Of a DNA stretch of 64,000 nt, positions 46,310-58,115 are shown in pieces. The stretch is from Primula veris (taxonomy: Eukaryota > Streptophyta > Magnoliopsida > Ericales > Primulaceae): assembly GCA_963682055.1 (NCBI GenBank), contig OY821749.1, forward strand, positions 2,840,336 to 2,904,335. Reading direction: 5' to 3'. Each line of letters begins with the position of its first letter. The first letter of the stretch is position 1. A program made the position numbers and the translations under genes. Below the pieces are notes generated by a model. That model worked only from the letters and a program-made list of their open reading frames with translations, did not search any database and was not told the DNA's origin.

Positions 46310-47663
46310 TAATATAAAAATACTTTTCTAATTAAATAAACAGATGTGTATGTGTGTTAATTAATGAAGAGAAAAATGAATGGTTTGAGTTGGAGAAGAT
46401 GAAATATGGGCCACAAAGTACTTGGTAGTTAATCTGGTTATTCACAGCCAAAACTCAATATAATTGTTTATCAATTTGGACGTTTAGATGAGTTAACAAT
46501 ATTAATTTAATAAAATTATCTAATTTTAACTAAAATTAATTATTAATTGAAATCTTATTAATTAGTCATTTTTTTAAACTCCAACTAAAACAGTAAGTAA
46601 AATATGAGTTAACGTTGGAACACATGATTTAACATAATCAATACAAAAAAAAAATGCATTACTAGCTAACTATTCTAGTTAATAATAAATATAACTGCAT
46701 TCTTGTATATGCTATATATCTTAACTTGAGCTTATTATAAAAGTATATGTTTTTATTTATTTATAATAATTACCCTTATTAAGACAGAGGTTTTTGTTTT
46801 TTTTTTCATAGTTAATCAAGGGAGAATGACAAATATATACATATTTACAAGAGAAATGATATACCCATCCAAAAACTTTACCCGCTGATATGCCGGGTTA
46901 AATAGACCAATCATTTTTGTTTCGATATTAAAATCATATTTTTATTTAATATATAACTGGTCCACTCAGTCCGTCACATCAGCATCTAAGGTTTTTAGGT
47001 GGCTATATACCAATTTAATTTAAAAATCGCATTGCTCATATATGTATCTTTTAACTTTTAAGTGAACATGCTGAATCTGGTTTGAAGGTGTAAAAACTCC
47101 GACTTAAATTTACAAAAGATCTATTGGCTGGAGGAGAAGAAATTTGAATTTTGTTTTATGTACAATAGAAGAAACTTATTTAACATAGGCAGAGTACTCT
47201 ATTTTTATTTTACTCTCGTCAAATATTGTAAAAAAAAATTGAATTTTGTAAGAAAGCATTTGGTAGCGAAACTTTATTTGACATTTTATGCTAGCTAAAT
47301 ATATTGTATTTGTTTTAGTTTATTATTGGTCATCTTGAATTCTGAGCATTTACTTGAACCTATCTTGGTCTTTTTTACCATATGTAACCATACCATCTAT
47401 TATATAAAAATGGTTATGGGGTATTTTGATTTATCTCTGTACACTCGTATTACTGAAAACAATTCGTCTGTCGTCCCTCTGTATTCTCTCTATATCTATA
47501 TACATGTATATGTGAGTCAATATGTCACAGAACAGTATTTACAATACATCAAAAATAAAAGGCCCTACGATTAGTTATAGGCTTATATACTTGTTTAGCC
47601 TGTTTTGTTTGACGGGTGATTTCATTAGATACATATACATTGGAGCCACCCACGCAATGTGTG
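46310..47663. other. 5' flank of the CIA30 gene and intergenic sequence
   Basis: Presumably contains the minus-strand promoter just above 46309, but no convincing TATA box was picked. No gene recognised; AT-rich. Confidence 0.4.
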
Positions 47664-47856
47664 TACTGTAGAATAATCTAAAACTTTAATAAAACACCAT
47701 AAGTTAATTCTTAGCCATATCATCCCCACATATAAATATCCTCTCACACCTTTTGATAATATTATACTGTAGAATAATCTAAAACTTTAATAAAACACCA
47801 TAAGTTAATTCTTAGCCATATCATCGCCACATATAAATATCCTCTCACACCTTTTG
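47664..47856. repeat. Tandem duplication, 101-bp period
   Basis: 47664-47755 and 47765-47856 match over about 92 bp, with one clear difference (CATCCCC against CATCGCC), separated by a short AT spacer. No coding capacity. A recent local duplication. Confidence 0.85.
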
Positions 47857-48136
47857 AAAATTAATATTATGTAAATAATAAAATGGACAAAGATGATATT
47901 CGTAATTAGTTCATTATTTTTGTATCATTTTAAGTATCTTTCAATTTCAAAATGAAATTCAAATACTACTATTTTTTTAATACAGTCTGAAGTAAAGTAT
48001 AGAAACTAATGGAACTAACATTATAAAAGCTCGGGCCAAATAAATTAGCTTAAAAACCAGTGATCTTATAGTGAAAATTTACAACAAGAGACTAATTTGT
48101 TTATAGTAAATGATATTTAAACTTTTTTCCTTCTCT

Positions 48137-48377
48137 TATAAAAAAATTGAGACTAAAAATTACAATATTTAAAAAACACAAATCGTTGAAAGCTGGCGAC
48201 GACGATTGGTATATCAATTTGATATGAACTTCAGTTCAAACGAGTTGGTTCATGTTTATAAAAAAATTTGAGACTAAAAATTACAATATTTAAAAAACAC
48301 AAATCTTTCAAAGCTGGCGACGACGATTGGTATATCAATTTGATATGAATTTAAGTTCAAACGAGTTGGTTCATGTT
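48137..48377. repeat. Tandem duplication, 120-bp period
   Basis: 48137-48256 and 48257-48377 are nearly identical (a few substitutions, one extra T). Each unit contains AGCTGGCGACGACGATTGGT, which is GC-richer than the surroundings. It lies about 300 bp after the 101-bp duplication. Cause unknown. Confidence 0.85.
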
Positions 48378-49145
48378 TAGTGATAATAGAATGCTTTTGT
48401 TTTTCAAATTTGAGCTCATTATACATATACATAGGGGGAGTTGGTCTTCAAGATGGAATTAAGGTGAATGAACTAAAAAAGAGGATTGACCATCTGCAGG
48501 AATGTGAATGAACTTATGAAGTTCAAAGTTGCTTAGTTGGTCAATAGTCCTCCTTTTCTAACCCGTTGCTGACCCAATGACCCCTTAGGTAAAAAGGGGC
48601 TGTGCTATAAGGACGTACGAATTTTAGTTGGGCTAAGGTTTTGAATTGGGGTAATGTTTTAAATTATTCTAAGTTGGGCTAAGGTTAGAAGGGTCTTAGC
48701 TTGAGCTTAGGTTGAATATTACCATTATTATAAATAAATAAAAAGGTTTATGTAATTCCAGATAAATGAAAAACGGCAAATTAAATATTTACATTGCCAA
48801 ACAACATTTTTAACCTATTAATTTATGTTATAGGTTAAAAAATTAGAACTAGAAAAGATAAAAAATTATAGGAAATTAAAATAATGCATTGTCACAACCA
48901 TCTGGACTACACATTATTTTTGTGAAAATTACACAACATATATTAATTATTTAGATTCGCTGTTTTTTTCCTAACTCACTATTTACGCTTTTGGTCAAAA
49001 AATTTACGCTTTTTGCGCTTTTGGTCCCAATAGCGCGAATTTAGCGCTTTTCCACCCAAATAGCGTTTTAGCATATGCATTTTTTTTTCGAAAAGTGATA
49101 TATCGCGAAATGTTGCGCAATATAGCGCGATTTTTAAAACAGTGG
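48378..49145. other. Intergenic sequence with GCGCTTTT-type repeats
   Basis: No gene. About 48985-49130 contains repeated GCGC-centred motifs (TTTGCGCTTTTGG, AATAGCGCGAATTTAGCGC, AATATAGCGCGATTTT) unlike the AT-rich surroundings. It lies directly before the F-box-associated pseudogene. Confidence 0.45.
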
Positions 49146-49685
49146 TTGGCGCTATGGTTTGGATTCAACTGTCAAAACGATGACTACAAGATTGTTGGGC
49201 TGGCGTACGTCCCAAAACAACAATGAAAGTGGTTATAGGCTTCCCCTTGTGGTCCATGTTTTTTCCCTTAAAAAACAGAATCTGAAAACGTTTAGATAGC
49301 GACTTGGGGTGTTACGTTCGCGTCTCAAACGTTTGTTGAGGGTGCTATTCATTAGCTTGTGTTTAAAATGATTAAGAACAATGTTCATCGCAATTCGGTG
49401 TTGAGGTTCGAATTAAGTAGTGAGAAATTCGTGGAGTTGAAGGTTACTGAGAGTTTAGTTAACGTGCCAACGATCAAAATGGTTGCAACGACAGTGAAAG
49501 TGTGTTTGTCTGTTGTATATAACGATTTATGGGTTCATGGCATGGGTGGTAGTTATGCGATTTGGGTTATGAGGGAGTACGAAAATGTGGAGTCGTGGTC
49601 TTTAATGTTCAAAGTTAAGTCGGAAGTTGTCTTGTATAGGGTGTTGGACATGAACAGAAGCGGAATAGTGTTTGCCGGAGAATGA
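49146..49685 (+). pseudogene. F-box-associated domain pseudogene (FBA type)
   Basis: Translated in pieces this reads as the associated interaction domain of plant F-box proteins: ALWFGFNCQNDDYKIVGLAY near 49149-49210, then FVEGAIH followed by LVFKMIKNN, RNSVLRFELSSEKF, and ending in a tail with YAIWVMREYENVESWSLMFK. The frame has TGA at 49224-49226 and TAG at 49353-49355. The second replaces the Trp of the usual GAIHWL motif, as by TGG to TAG. The N-terminal F-box itself is absent, and the 49224-49350 part drifts in frame. Functional family members act as substrate adaptors of SCF ubiquitin ligases; this copy cannot. It is a decayed duplicate with no intact parent in the window. Confidence 0.8.
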
Positions 49686-50949
49686 TCGGCGTTTGTCGGA
49701 GAAGCTGAGCTTTCTTTCTACAATTTTCAAAACAAGGTCGCTACGAAAACAAGGTCATTCAATTATTGAAATCGCTACGAAAACATTCAATTCTCAACCT
49801 GATCTCAACACAGAATAAAGTCTATTTATTCTCAACCTGATCTTGTTAAATTTTCAGTATTTCAAGTTTTGGAGCTTTGTTTTGTAGTCGTTGAGATTTA
49901 ACAATTATATTCTTCTGCTTTTAGAAATTGTGTGGAAAATGGTGTATTAGAAGGGACATCGTCCTAAACAAGTTACTTAAAATTATGTCATATTTTATGG
50001 TTTAGTTGTGTTTCTATTTAATTTAATACTCCGTATTATTGTTGAGGTTCAGTTGCGGCCTAAATAGAGTGTGGTCTTCAAACATTCAGTCCTGTGAAGA
50101 AACGTTTTTCACATTTAAGTTTCAATGCTTCAGTGAAGTTGCAGTATGATCGAGTGTGATAATCATTTTTGTTAGCAACTTTTGATGCTTTTAGCTATAA
50201 AACTCAGGCAGTTGTATTAAAAAAATTACAGAGCAGGGTACAAGCTAGTGACTAAACCACGATCCCTTGGTGCTCTTTCTGGGTGCAAAGTGCAAACTAT
50301 TTTCAAATTTGCTATTTTGTTGGTTTTGTTCGTCAGTTACTAATGACGGGATAAAAACAAACCCTCCGTTTTTTTTTCTCGTAAAAATAGCAACCATTGG
50401 AAATTTGAAATATTTTATAGCTTGAGAATATAGATATTTGTTTATCTCTTCACAATGCTTTTGCAAAACGAATATACGAAATGTTTTGAATATGGGGTCG
50501 GGTCTGGTCAGGATGGAGAATTGGGGATCGCTAAACGTGTAACAACACTGAATAACGAGTTATCGTCTTCCCATCATACCTAAATTCATATATGATTAAC
50601 ATTTAAAAGAACTGCAATTCAAAAAAGCAACACCAAAGGGGAAAAAAAGAATGATAGCTTAAAAGCGGAGAAATAAGTAGACCTGGAATATCTTTTGTAG
50701 AGATACAAGTTAAAAGAATATTAGAATTGCAATATCTAAATCTAACTAATGACATCTTATCGCAGTGCGACTAATTCATAGTAAAGGTCTGGTCAAAAAA
50801 TGGATTAAAAGTTGTTTAAAGAACTGTTTCGCTACTTGATTGATATTTCGTTTTAGTTTAGGGACCAGTTTGAATTGCAATATATGCAACCCAACTAAAT
50901 AATGAGAAGTGTTGTCGTTATTGAGTTATTTCTAATTGGGTGGACTGTC
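49686..50949. other. Intergenic sequence, nothing identified
   Basis: No gene or element recognised. A 73-codon minus-strand frame at 50245-50466 resembles no family. Confidence 0.4.
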
Positions 50950-51330
50950 GACTTCCTAATCACATAGTTTTATGAACATAGTTAGCTCTTCTTACATCAT
51001 GTATCCAACCTATAGAGTCAAATTGGAATCGAGCTATTTTCCAAGCAAACAATCTTACGGTGATTAAGTGCTTCAATTCGCCGAATTTAGAGAATCCTTG
51101 GTAGATTGAAGCTATTATACTCCCCGAAGATATTGGAGAGCTTGCGGAAGGTATGTGCTGGAGTTTTGTATGGAGTCCGAGAGATGCAAATAAAGCTGCT
51201 AGTTGTTTGACAAATGCTGGCATGCTACTAGGACGAACGGCAATTTATCTACTTTTCAGTTGATATACGATGAAGTGTGGTGATTTATTATGTCGGATTC
51301 TATATAAACATGTAATCATCTAAAAAAAAG
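50950..51330 (+). pseudogene. 5'-truncated LINE tail with RNase H-like fragment
   Basis: On the plus strand 51090-51225 reads NPW-stop-IEAIILPEDIGELAE then CWSFVWSPRDANKAASCL, the C-terminal half of the RNase H-like (RVT_3) domain found at the end of plant LINE ORF2. The stop TAG at 51102-51104 replaces the Gln usual in this motif. About 100 bp of 3' UTR-like sequence follows and ends in an A-run near 51319-51327. The minus-strand 87-codon frame over it is a shadow. Confidence 0.68.
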
Positions 51331-51990
51331 GTGCATGATTAACCGTTATTAACCCCAAATAAGTTGATAGAGTTTAGATGGTCCACACGATAATAGATAT
51401 TGATATCAGTGGTTGCGAACTCGTTATAAATAGTAAAATGATATAATTCCTACAAGTGATTTAAAAAATATATTCCAACAACGAACGCTTTCGGTATTGA
51501 AAGAGGGTTCTACATGTCTCAAAGCAAACACCTAAATTGTGGACATGATGAATGGTTAAAAGGTAATGTGTTCACAATTTAGCTAGCAATTGTTTGTCCT
51601 TTTGGACCCTCAATGTTGACACTTGAGCAAGCAAAGGTAATATTTTTCTCATTAGGCCATGTTTGCTCCATCTTCTTTCGGAAAGAAACTAGAGGTCGAG
51701 GCAGTCGGAGGTCACGACCCCTCTCATTTTGAGAAAAATTGCTGAAAAAATGAAAAATTCTATGTAAATCCTCAAACTGAGCCCCCACATACTACGGACA
51801 AAACTCGTATATGGTATGGAAAAAAAAATAGTAAACCGGCCCTCCCATTTAATATGTCTGGTTCGGTCACTGATCTTCTTGTCCCAATAAGTATGAATAA
51901 ATAATGTATATGCCCATTCCATAAACATACTACTAAGTGTGGAAGAGATCAAAATTGGTCGGTCAATAATTGGAGTCTCATGTTTATAAA
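51331..51990. other. Intergenic sequence, nothing identified
   Basis: Overlapping minus-strand frames at 51579-51952 resemble no family. No bounded element seen. Confidence 0.4.
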
Positions 51991-52228
51991 TACTGCTCCA
52001 TTCATATTTAATTGTTCAATACCAAACTACGTACGATTTTGACTGATCAAGAATTTGTATCAAAATTGTCGGAATGAAAATTTTAAAAGTTGATCTTATA
52101 TATAGTTCAAATGTTAAATTTTATGATTAGATTTTAAAAAAACAATTTCGACAATTTTAATACAAGTTATAAACCGGTCAAAATTGCACGTAGTTTCGTA
52201 GTGTACATGATGACGGACGAATGGAGTA
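51991..52228. mobile_element. Stowaway-like MITE
   Basis: The element at 51993-52226 is flanked by TA on both sides. It shares ACTACGTACGATTTTGACTG, TATCAAAATTGTCGGAATGA and GCACGTAGTTTCGTAG with the copy at 18411-18646. Ends CTGCTCCATTC... / ...GAATGGAG. Confidence 0.82.
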
Positions 52229-54017
52229 TAGTTTTTATCATAGAAGACCTACATTTCATGGTTAATGTGTATGTTGTTCAATTTATAAACAGCAGAAAAA
52301 AGTATGAACGTATCGACTGAGTACTTTTCTTTTCCTACGTATTAAGTATTAACAAGAGTAACAAGTATGGAACTTGGAAGGGAAAGTTAAGACATATACT
52401 TTTAAACTTAATAAAGAAAACGAGTGACAAATTTTTTGTTTAATACTATATAATAAGTATTGATATGTAGGTATCATCATTCAGAATTGTTGAGTTTTAA
52501 ATGATAAACACAATTAGAAGGAATAAAAACGTAGCATTACCGAACTTTCATACCTAATCATAAAATAGTATTTAACACTTCGCATTTCTTTGATAAAGTC
52601 CTAAATTTTGTATTAAGGAATAGTTTTTTCAAGTTGGAAATAGACGTGCATGTAGTGCATGTGATAAATCATATATTTTAGTCGATCAATTCGTAATTTT
52701 CAACAATAGTTATGTAAATGGTTAAAGCAATAATTTGGACGAGTAAATATCTTTATTGATTTATTGAGTGAATTACAATGTACTTCTATTATAAATCTCA
52801 ATTATCTAATGTTCGGTGTAGCTTTTCGGTCTATAACTTTGATTTCTTGTGTATACTTTTTAGTGAGATGAACTCTGAAAAATCTTTGTATTTTTTCTGC
52901 TTACAAGTGACGCTTTCATCTGTCAGATCATGACATTTTTATGTAATGGGCTTCGTTAATTGGAGTTAGTACAATTGGTAATTACTTTTCCTATTTTATA
53001 AAGGAAATGAACATCGTGTCCTTATACCAATTGTGCTCCTCATGTTTAATGTGATGAATTCCCATAAAAAATATATGGGTCGGGTTACTATCGAATATCG
53101 TTTAACGGATATTATTTTCATGTCATATGAGTATCTAATGTAATTATGTATTATCTTACTGTGTAAGGTGGAAACTGGAAAGAAAGTAAATAGGTAAATT
53201 AACTTATAATACAAAATAGTTTTGTACGCGACATGCATGCATATTTTTATTCAGAAAAAACATAAATTCAGGTCTAAAACAAAGAACTGATAATGAATAT
53301 GCAATTTAGAAGTTTATAGTTTCATGAACATTTTTTTGATTTTGATTTTGATTTTGATTTTGATGTACATAAACAAATTGTGTTTCCGTAAAATGGATAT
53401 TTTAAACACCCAAATTGATGACTCGGGAACATGCACGAATTAGAAAAAAAAGTGTATTACCCATGTGGAAATGTCTTCAAAAGTTGATAGTAAAGTTTGG
53501 TAATACTACTTTTTTAAGCGTAAAACTATTGACTTTCTATATAAAACAACCAACCAATGCAATCCAAATCCAAATAAGAGGCTATCTCAACGTGCTATAC
53601 GTGAGTAACGTGACCACACTTAATATGGACAATAATTGTATAACTTAACTAAAAAAAACAAAAAAAAACAAAAAAAAACTTAAAGACATAACTAACTTCG
53701 ATCACATTTACCATATATTAATTACATATATAGTTTGTGTATGTCGAAAATTTGTTGACACGTTCCTTTAGACCGATCAAGGTGCTCGATAATACTTGTT
53801 GACTAGCTGGAACTTAATAATTTTATTCATGAGTTGGAGTTATGAAAAATGCTAGTATTCTCCTAACCAAAAAGAGAGATTAGTCCCTTCATGATGATTC
53901 ATTAAAATATGTAGATCCTTATTAAGTCAAAATTAATCATATAATGGCCCAAGTCAAATACTAATTAATTAGGGAATTGTAATGATGAGCATGTTCGTTC
54001 AGATAGGCGTTTAATTA
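52229..54017. other. Intergenic sequence with a TTTTGA hexamer repeat
   Basis: No gene. 53334-53363 contains about five copies of TTTTGA in tandem. Short A-runs near 53651-53680 form (AAAAAAAAC)-like repeats. Nothing else recognised. Confidence 0.4.
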
Positions 54018-54332
54018 TAAGAGCATTCATACCAGGTTAATTATCACGCTCTCTAAATTTATTACTAAAATCGTACTTTATTAATAGCTACCCATTTTAC
54101 ATTTACAAAAATAACCGGGCTATCTATCACTCTCTCTATTTAAATATAATATTACTTTCACTTCTTTTTTTCTTTCACCCATATAAAAGCACCTTGTAAT
54201 TAAAGTTGGATGAATAAAAAAACCATTATTTCTTATTTGGCTAGCGAAGATTAATATTGCTAGCTTTAAATGGCTAGCCAAAGTTAACTATTTCTACTTA
54301 TGACCAGCATGATACGAGCCTGGTGTGTGTGT

Positions 54333-54405
<73 letters not shown>

Positions 54406-54484
54406 CTAATGGGCTAATTTAGTGAGCAAGTAGGTAAATTTTGATGAAAAGTTAAAGTTAGTTATGCTGATACACTTGCTCTAA
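54018..54484. mobile_element. Tourist/Harbinger-type MITE carrying GT and G homopolymer tracts
   Basis: The element at 54021-54481 (461 bp) begins GAGCATTCATACCAGG and ends GCTGATACACTTGCTC. TAA flanks both sides (54018-54020, 54482-54484). The interior resembles the MITE at 36436 in layout. It contains the (GT)n/(G)33 tract at about 54322-54405. Confidence 0.75.
54322..54405. repeat. (GT)n microsatellite followed by a 33-nt G homopolymer
   Basis: GT/TG dinucleotides run from about 54322 to 54372 with one interruption (TATG), then 33 consecutive G at 54373-54405. Such a G-run could form stacked G-quadruplexes and is also prone to sequencing or assembly error. Confidence 0.9.
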
Positions 54485-54685
54485 GAAGTATTTTCAATTA
54501 ATTAGGTGGTTAAGTACGTACTTTATTATAATAGAATGTATTAGACCAACTTTAATATAGTCTTTTCATTTCCAAACCACGCTATTTCCAAGTCAAATAA
54601 TTCAAATACAGTGTAGGTCAAGTGAGTTGTTTTAAACTTCCTGCCCGTTCAAGTATATCATTTTTTTTCCCATGAAACTGGCCTT

Positions 54686-55142
54686 TTTTTTTAACAAATA
54701 AGACTTGTATTAATTTAAATAGTTACAAAGGTAAGACCGTAGTTGGTCGGGTATAGAAGCCGAACAAAAATTTACAAGTTCCTCCCGAACATAATTTGCT
54801 AAATAGTTAGCCGGTCTATTAGTTTCACGCGACCCCCAAGCAAAAAACCAATCTTTGCCTTCTCCGAGTTTACGAATATCTTCAACGAGAGTTTCAATTT
54901 CCCAAGGCATATGACAATTAAGTGTTGTACATAATTTTGCCAATTCGCTACTGTCCGTCTTAAATATAATGTTATTCCAGTTTTTGTCTAAAACTCTTAA
55001 AGCCATTAGCGGACCAGAAGATTTGAAGCGTCCACATCATATATCTATAACGCCGCCTAAATTATCTCGGGTAATGATCCCTCCTCCGGCTCAAGTACTC
55101 GATGTCTTAAACGATGCGTTGATATTAATTTTTAAACACCCA
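54686..55142 (-). pseudogene. 5'-truncated LINE tail with inactivated RNase H-like domain
   Basis: On the minus strand from about 55142 to 54710 an RNase H-like (RVT_3) domain can be read: KINxNASF, GGGIITRDNLGGVIDI, CGRFKSSGPLMALRVL, FKTDSSELAK, then FFAWGSRETNRPANYLA. TGA codons at 55093-55091 and 55039-55037 replace Trp in conserved positions. The first acidic motif has Asn (codon 55120-55118) where Asp is usual. The last 98 codons (55006-54710) remain open. A poly(A)-like run follows at 54694-54686 (T on the plus strand), marking a retroposed 3' end. It is related to but oriented opposite to the fragment at 50950-51330. Confidence 0.75.
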
Positions 55143-56135
55143 ATTAGCAGCCAACTTGACAAAGTTGAAGTCTTTGGATCTGTTGGTGTTTCCTTTCCCT
55201 TATTGCAATCTTTAATAATTATCATGAAACTATGGCATTTCCATTATGAAAGGCCGATGGAATAAGCTAAATGTTTTTTGCCGGCTTTGTAGTTAATCTC
55301 AAATAATAGTGACAATTTATGCATGTATTTTTTTAGTGACATGTTATTGGACAAAGATGATAAGCCTATGTCATAAAAAGATGAAACCAGTGATGATGTT
55401 TTAGAATATTACCGACCGTGATGAGAAATATAAGTATAAATATTCAGTTTGTCTTAACATACATTAATATAAAATTCGGCGTGGGATACAATATGCGGTT
55501 CATAACACGAATTCATCAGATTAATTCCTTAGTTAACTCCAATATTTTCAGCATATTTTACAGTGTTGGTACATTACTATATTTGAGTACCAATTTATAT
55601 TATTTTGATTTTTGACCCTTCAATAAAAAAGAAAGGAATAAAAATTGATTCATAAAGCTACCATGTAGTGATAAATTTTGAATTGTCTTTTACAACATTA
55701 TTGGTCTCCAAATCACTATTTTATGTGTCCATTACATATCCATACTACAAAATTAATTGGCAAGCAAAACCCCACCAATCGAAGAACACGATGATGAGCA
55801 TTTACGAAGAAAAATGTGGTAAGGATTTGATAGTCAAAGGAACATATTGAAAAAGGAAATATTGCACCTCTTTCAAATGCACGTGTCCTGAAAGTAACAG
55901 ATGCAAATTTAGACACACTGACAGATATTTAAAAGGCCAATTTGCAAACAGCCATTTACACCAAATTTTGCAATTTTTTCCAATTTCTAAGAATCCCTCT
56001 TTCACATTACAAACCCTTATTACCTGTGTGCTATGTACGTTGTATTAATTGCATCGAATTAAAGGCTGATTCCCGGTTGTTTTTATATGTAACTAAGACA
56101 AGTAAGTGAGTAACCTAGGATCCAATTGCATCCAA
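55143..56135. other. Intergenic sequence, nothing identified
   Basis: No gene or bounded element recognised. Short frames on both strands at 55418-56005 match nothing known. Confidence 0.4.
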
Positions 56136-56570
56136 TTACGGCCTCATTTGGTACGATGGAGTTAGGGTGGGATTACGGTAATATGTATTATAAATACCAT
56201 CGGCCCCATAAATATCGTGTTTTGTACGAAAAATGAAGACGGTACTATTAGTAACATGTGATTAGAAATGATGAGAAATTAGGTTATTTGGAGTAATAAG
56301 ATGATGTGTTATAGGGAAATTAAGGTATTTAGAGTAAAGGGATGTGTGATATATATATTAAAATCATATATTTATGTATTTTATAAATTTATTTATTATA
56401 GATATAAATGTAAATTTGTAAAATAATTCAACCCCAATAAAAAACAAACGAACACTTCATTGATATTTCATGTATGTACTATTAATACCAGCTTTATTTG
56501 TTATCCCGGCATAGTTTTAAAGTATTTCTAGTCTTATTAATATTAATACCGCAATCAAACGAAGCAGTTA
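56136..56570. mobile_element. Harbinger-type MITE
   Basis: The element at 56139-56567 (429 bp) begins CGGCCTCATTTGG, and its complement end begins CTGCTTCGTTTGA, matching at 9 of 13 positions. TTA flanks both sides (56136-56138, 56568-56570). The ends are of the GGC...GTTTGG class, like the MITE at 39955. Confidence 0.68.
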
Positions 56571-58115
56571 AAAAAAATTAAGGTTGGTGAGTAAAGAAAC
56601 ATATCTAAAATGAAGTTTATGTAATTTAAGAATCGCATTAGATAGTACAGAACTATAGTTTGAACAATATCTAAAGTATCGGTCTCAAGAAAAAGTAGAG
56701 GAGACTAGGGACTCCCTAATAAAATGACTAGTCTTGTTTTAGTTTGATACAAAATCATGGTGCGAATGTAGCACAAAGTATTTTGCAAAACTATACTACT
56801 TCCTCGAAAAAATTCGTTGGAAAAAGAAGAAGTACCAATCCATTTTTCTACTTGAGTAATATTTTAAGTGATTACTTTTATAGAGATACCCTTGTTCAGT
56901 ATGTGTTTGAAGCTGGATTTTGTGCACTTACTTTTTTTGGTTTTATAATGTTTATAAGAGTTAATAGATTTTTTTTTTTTTCTTTGTGTTTTTAAGCGAT
57001 TTTAATTTTGATCTGAGCTGAAATAGTCCATTTATGTTTCCTCTGTTTGGTAAACGTGCAAACCAACCTGATTGGTGATTTGGGATGTGTCATAAGACAC
57101 ATCTACATAGACAAGTTAAATTTTAATGAAACTCGCTTATCCGCATTGGTTTTGTTTATTGAAATATGATAAGAGGTGAGAGTAGTACCAAGAAGGCTTT
57201 TTCAAAATAAAGTTTCTTTTAAAACATATTTCTCCAGTTTTGTAATTGGGTTGATTACCGGTTTCCGGTTCTAATTTATCGCTTTTCAAAGTATTGTAAG
57301 ACTATTAATTTTTAATAAAAGTTGGTTTGTTAAAAAAAATAAAAAAATGTGTTTGAGAAATAACGTATGATTTTAACTGATGAGAAAATATTAAAATAAA
57401 AACAAACATGTAAGAATCTTAATGTATAGGTTGATTTAGCTTGGGTGAAACATGCATGTGCATCTTAAATTAATTAGTATTCGTATAACCCAAAAGATTA
57501 ACAAGAAATTTTGCCTAAGTTGGGGTACTATAGATGTACCAATCTCCAATCATATATATATATATTAAAATATTGAATTTTATAAAGAGGAAGTAATTGA
57601 TTGATATAAGTGTGTTTAACACCGGATGTATGAGTTTTGGTTGGAAATTTTAATGATAATTAGAAAGCAATTTTCATTTAAATTAACAAGATAGTAATAT
57701 GGTAACCTTCTAGGGTTATTAAGTGGACAAATAGAGTGAAAAATGAAAAGTAAAAAGTAGTTACTAAGAACCCAATTAAAGCAAGGATTAGCTAAAGCCG
57801 TAGAATTTGTCAAAATTGACGGTGAAGATTTTGTTTCCATTAAGAAATTGCCAAGCAAAAATGCCAGCCCTAGAGACAAATATTCAATTCAAAGAATAAA
57901 AAATGAATCGTGTTGACTTATATATACTCGTTTAGCCCACCCCAACTAACTTGGACCCCAAGCTCGTCACACTTTTTCCTTATATATATACACACATTGA
58001 CACATATATGTAATCATAAAACAAAAACATAAAAGGCTAACAAAGCTAAGAGAAAAAGAAGAAAAAAAACTCCTTACTTCTTCTCTTTGCCCTCTCAATA
58101 AAACCTTCACAAATA
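56571..58115. other. Intergenic sequence and promoter side of the CEP gene
   Basis: No other gene. TA-rich stretches near 57981-57990 (TATATATATA) may supply the TATA box, and the A/C-rich leader 58030-58115 ends in ACAAATA before the ATG. Confidence 0.4.

Noticed and set aside
54969..55265. 98-codon plus-strand frame
   Set aside because: Antisense shadow of the RNase H-like LINE fragment read on the minus strand.
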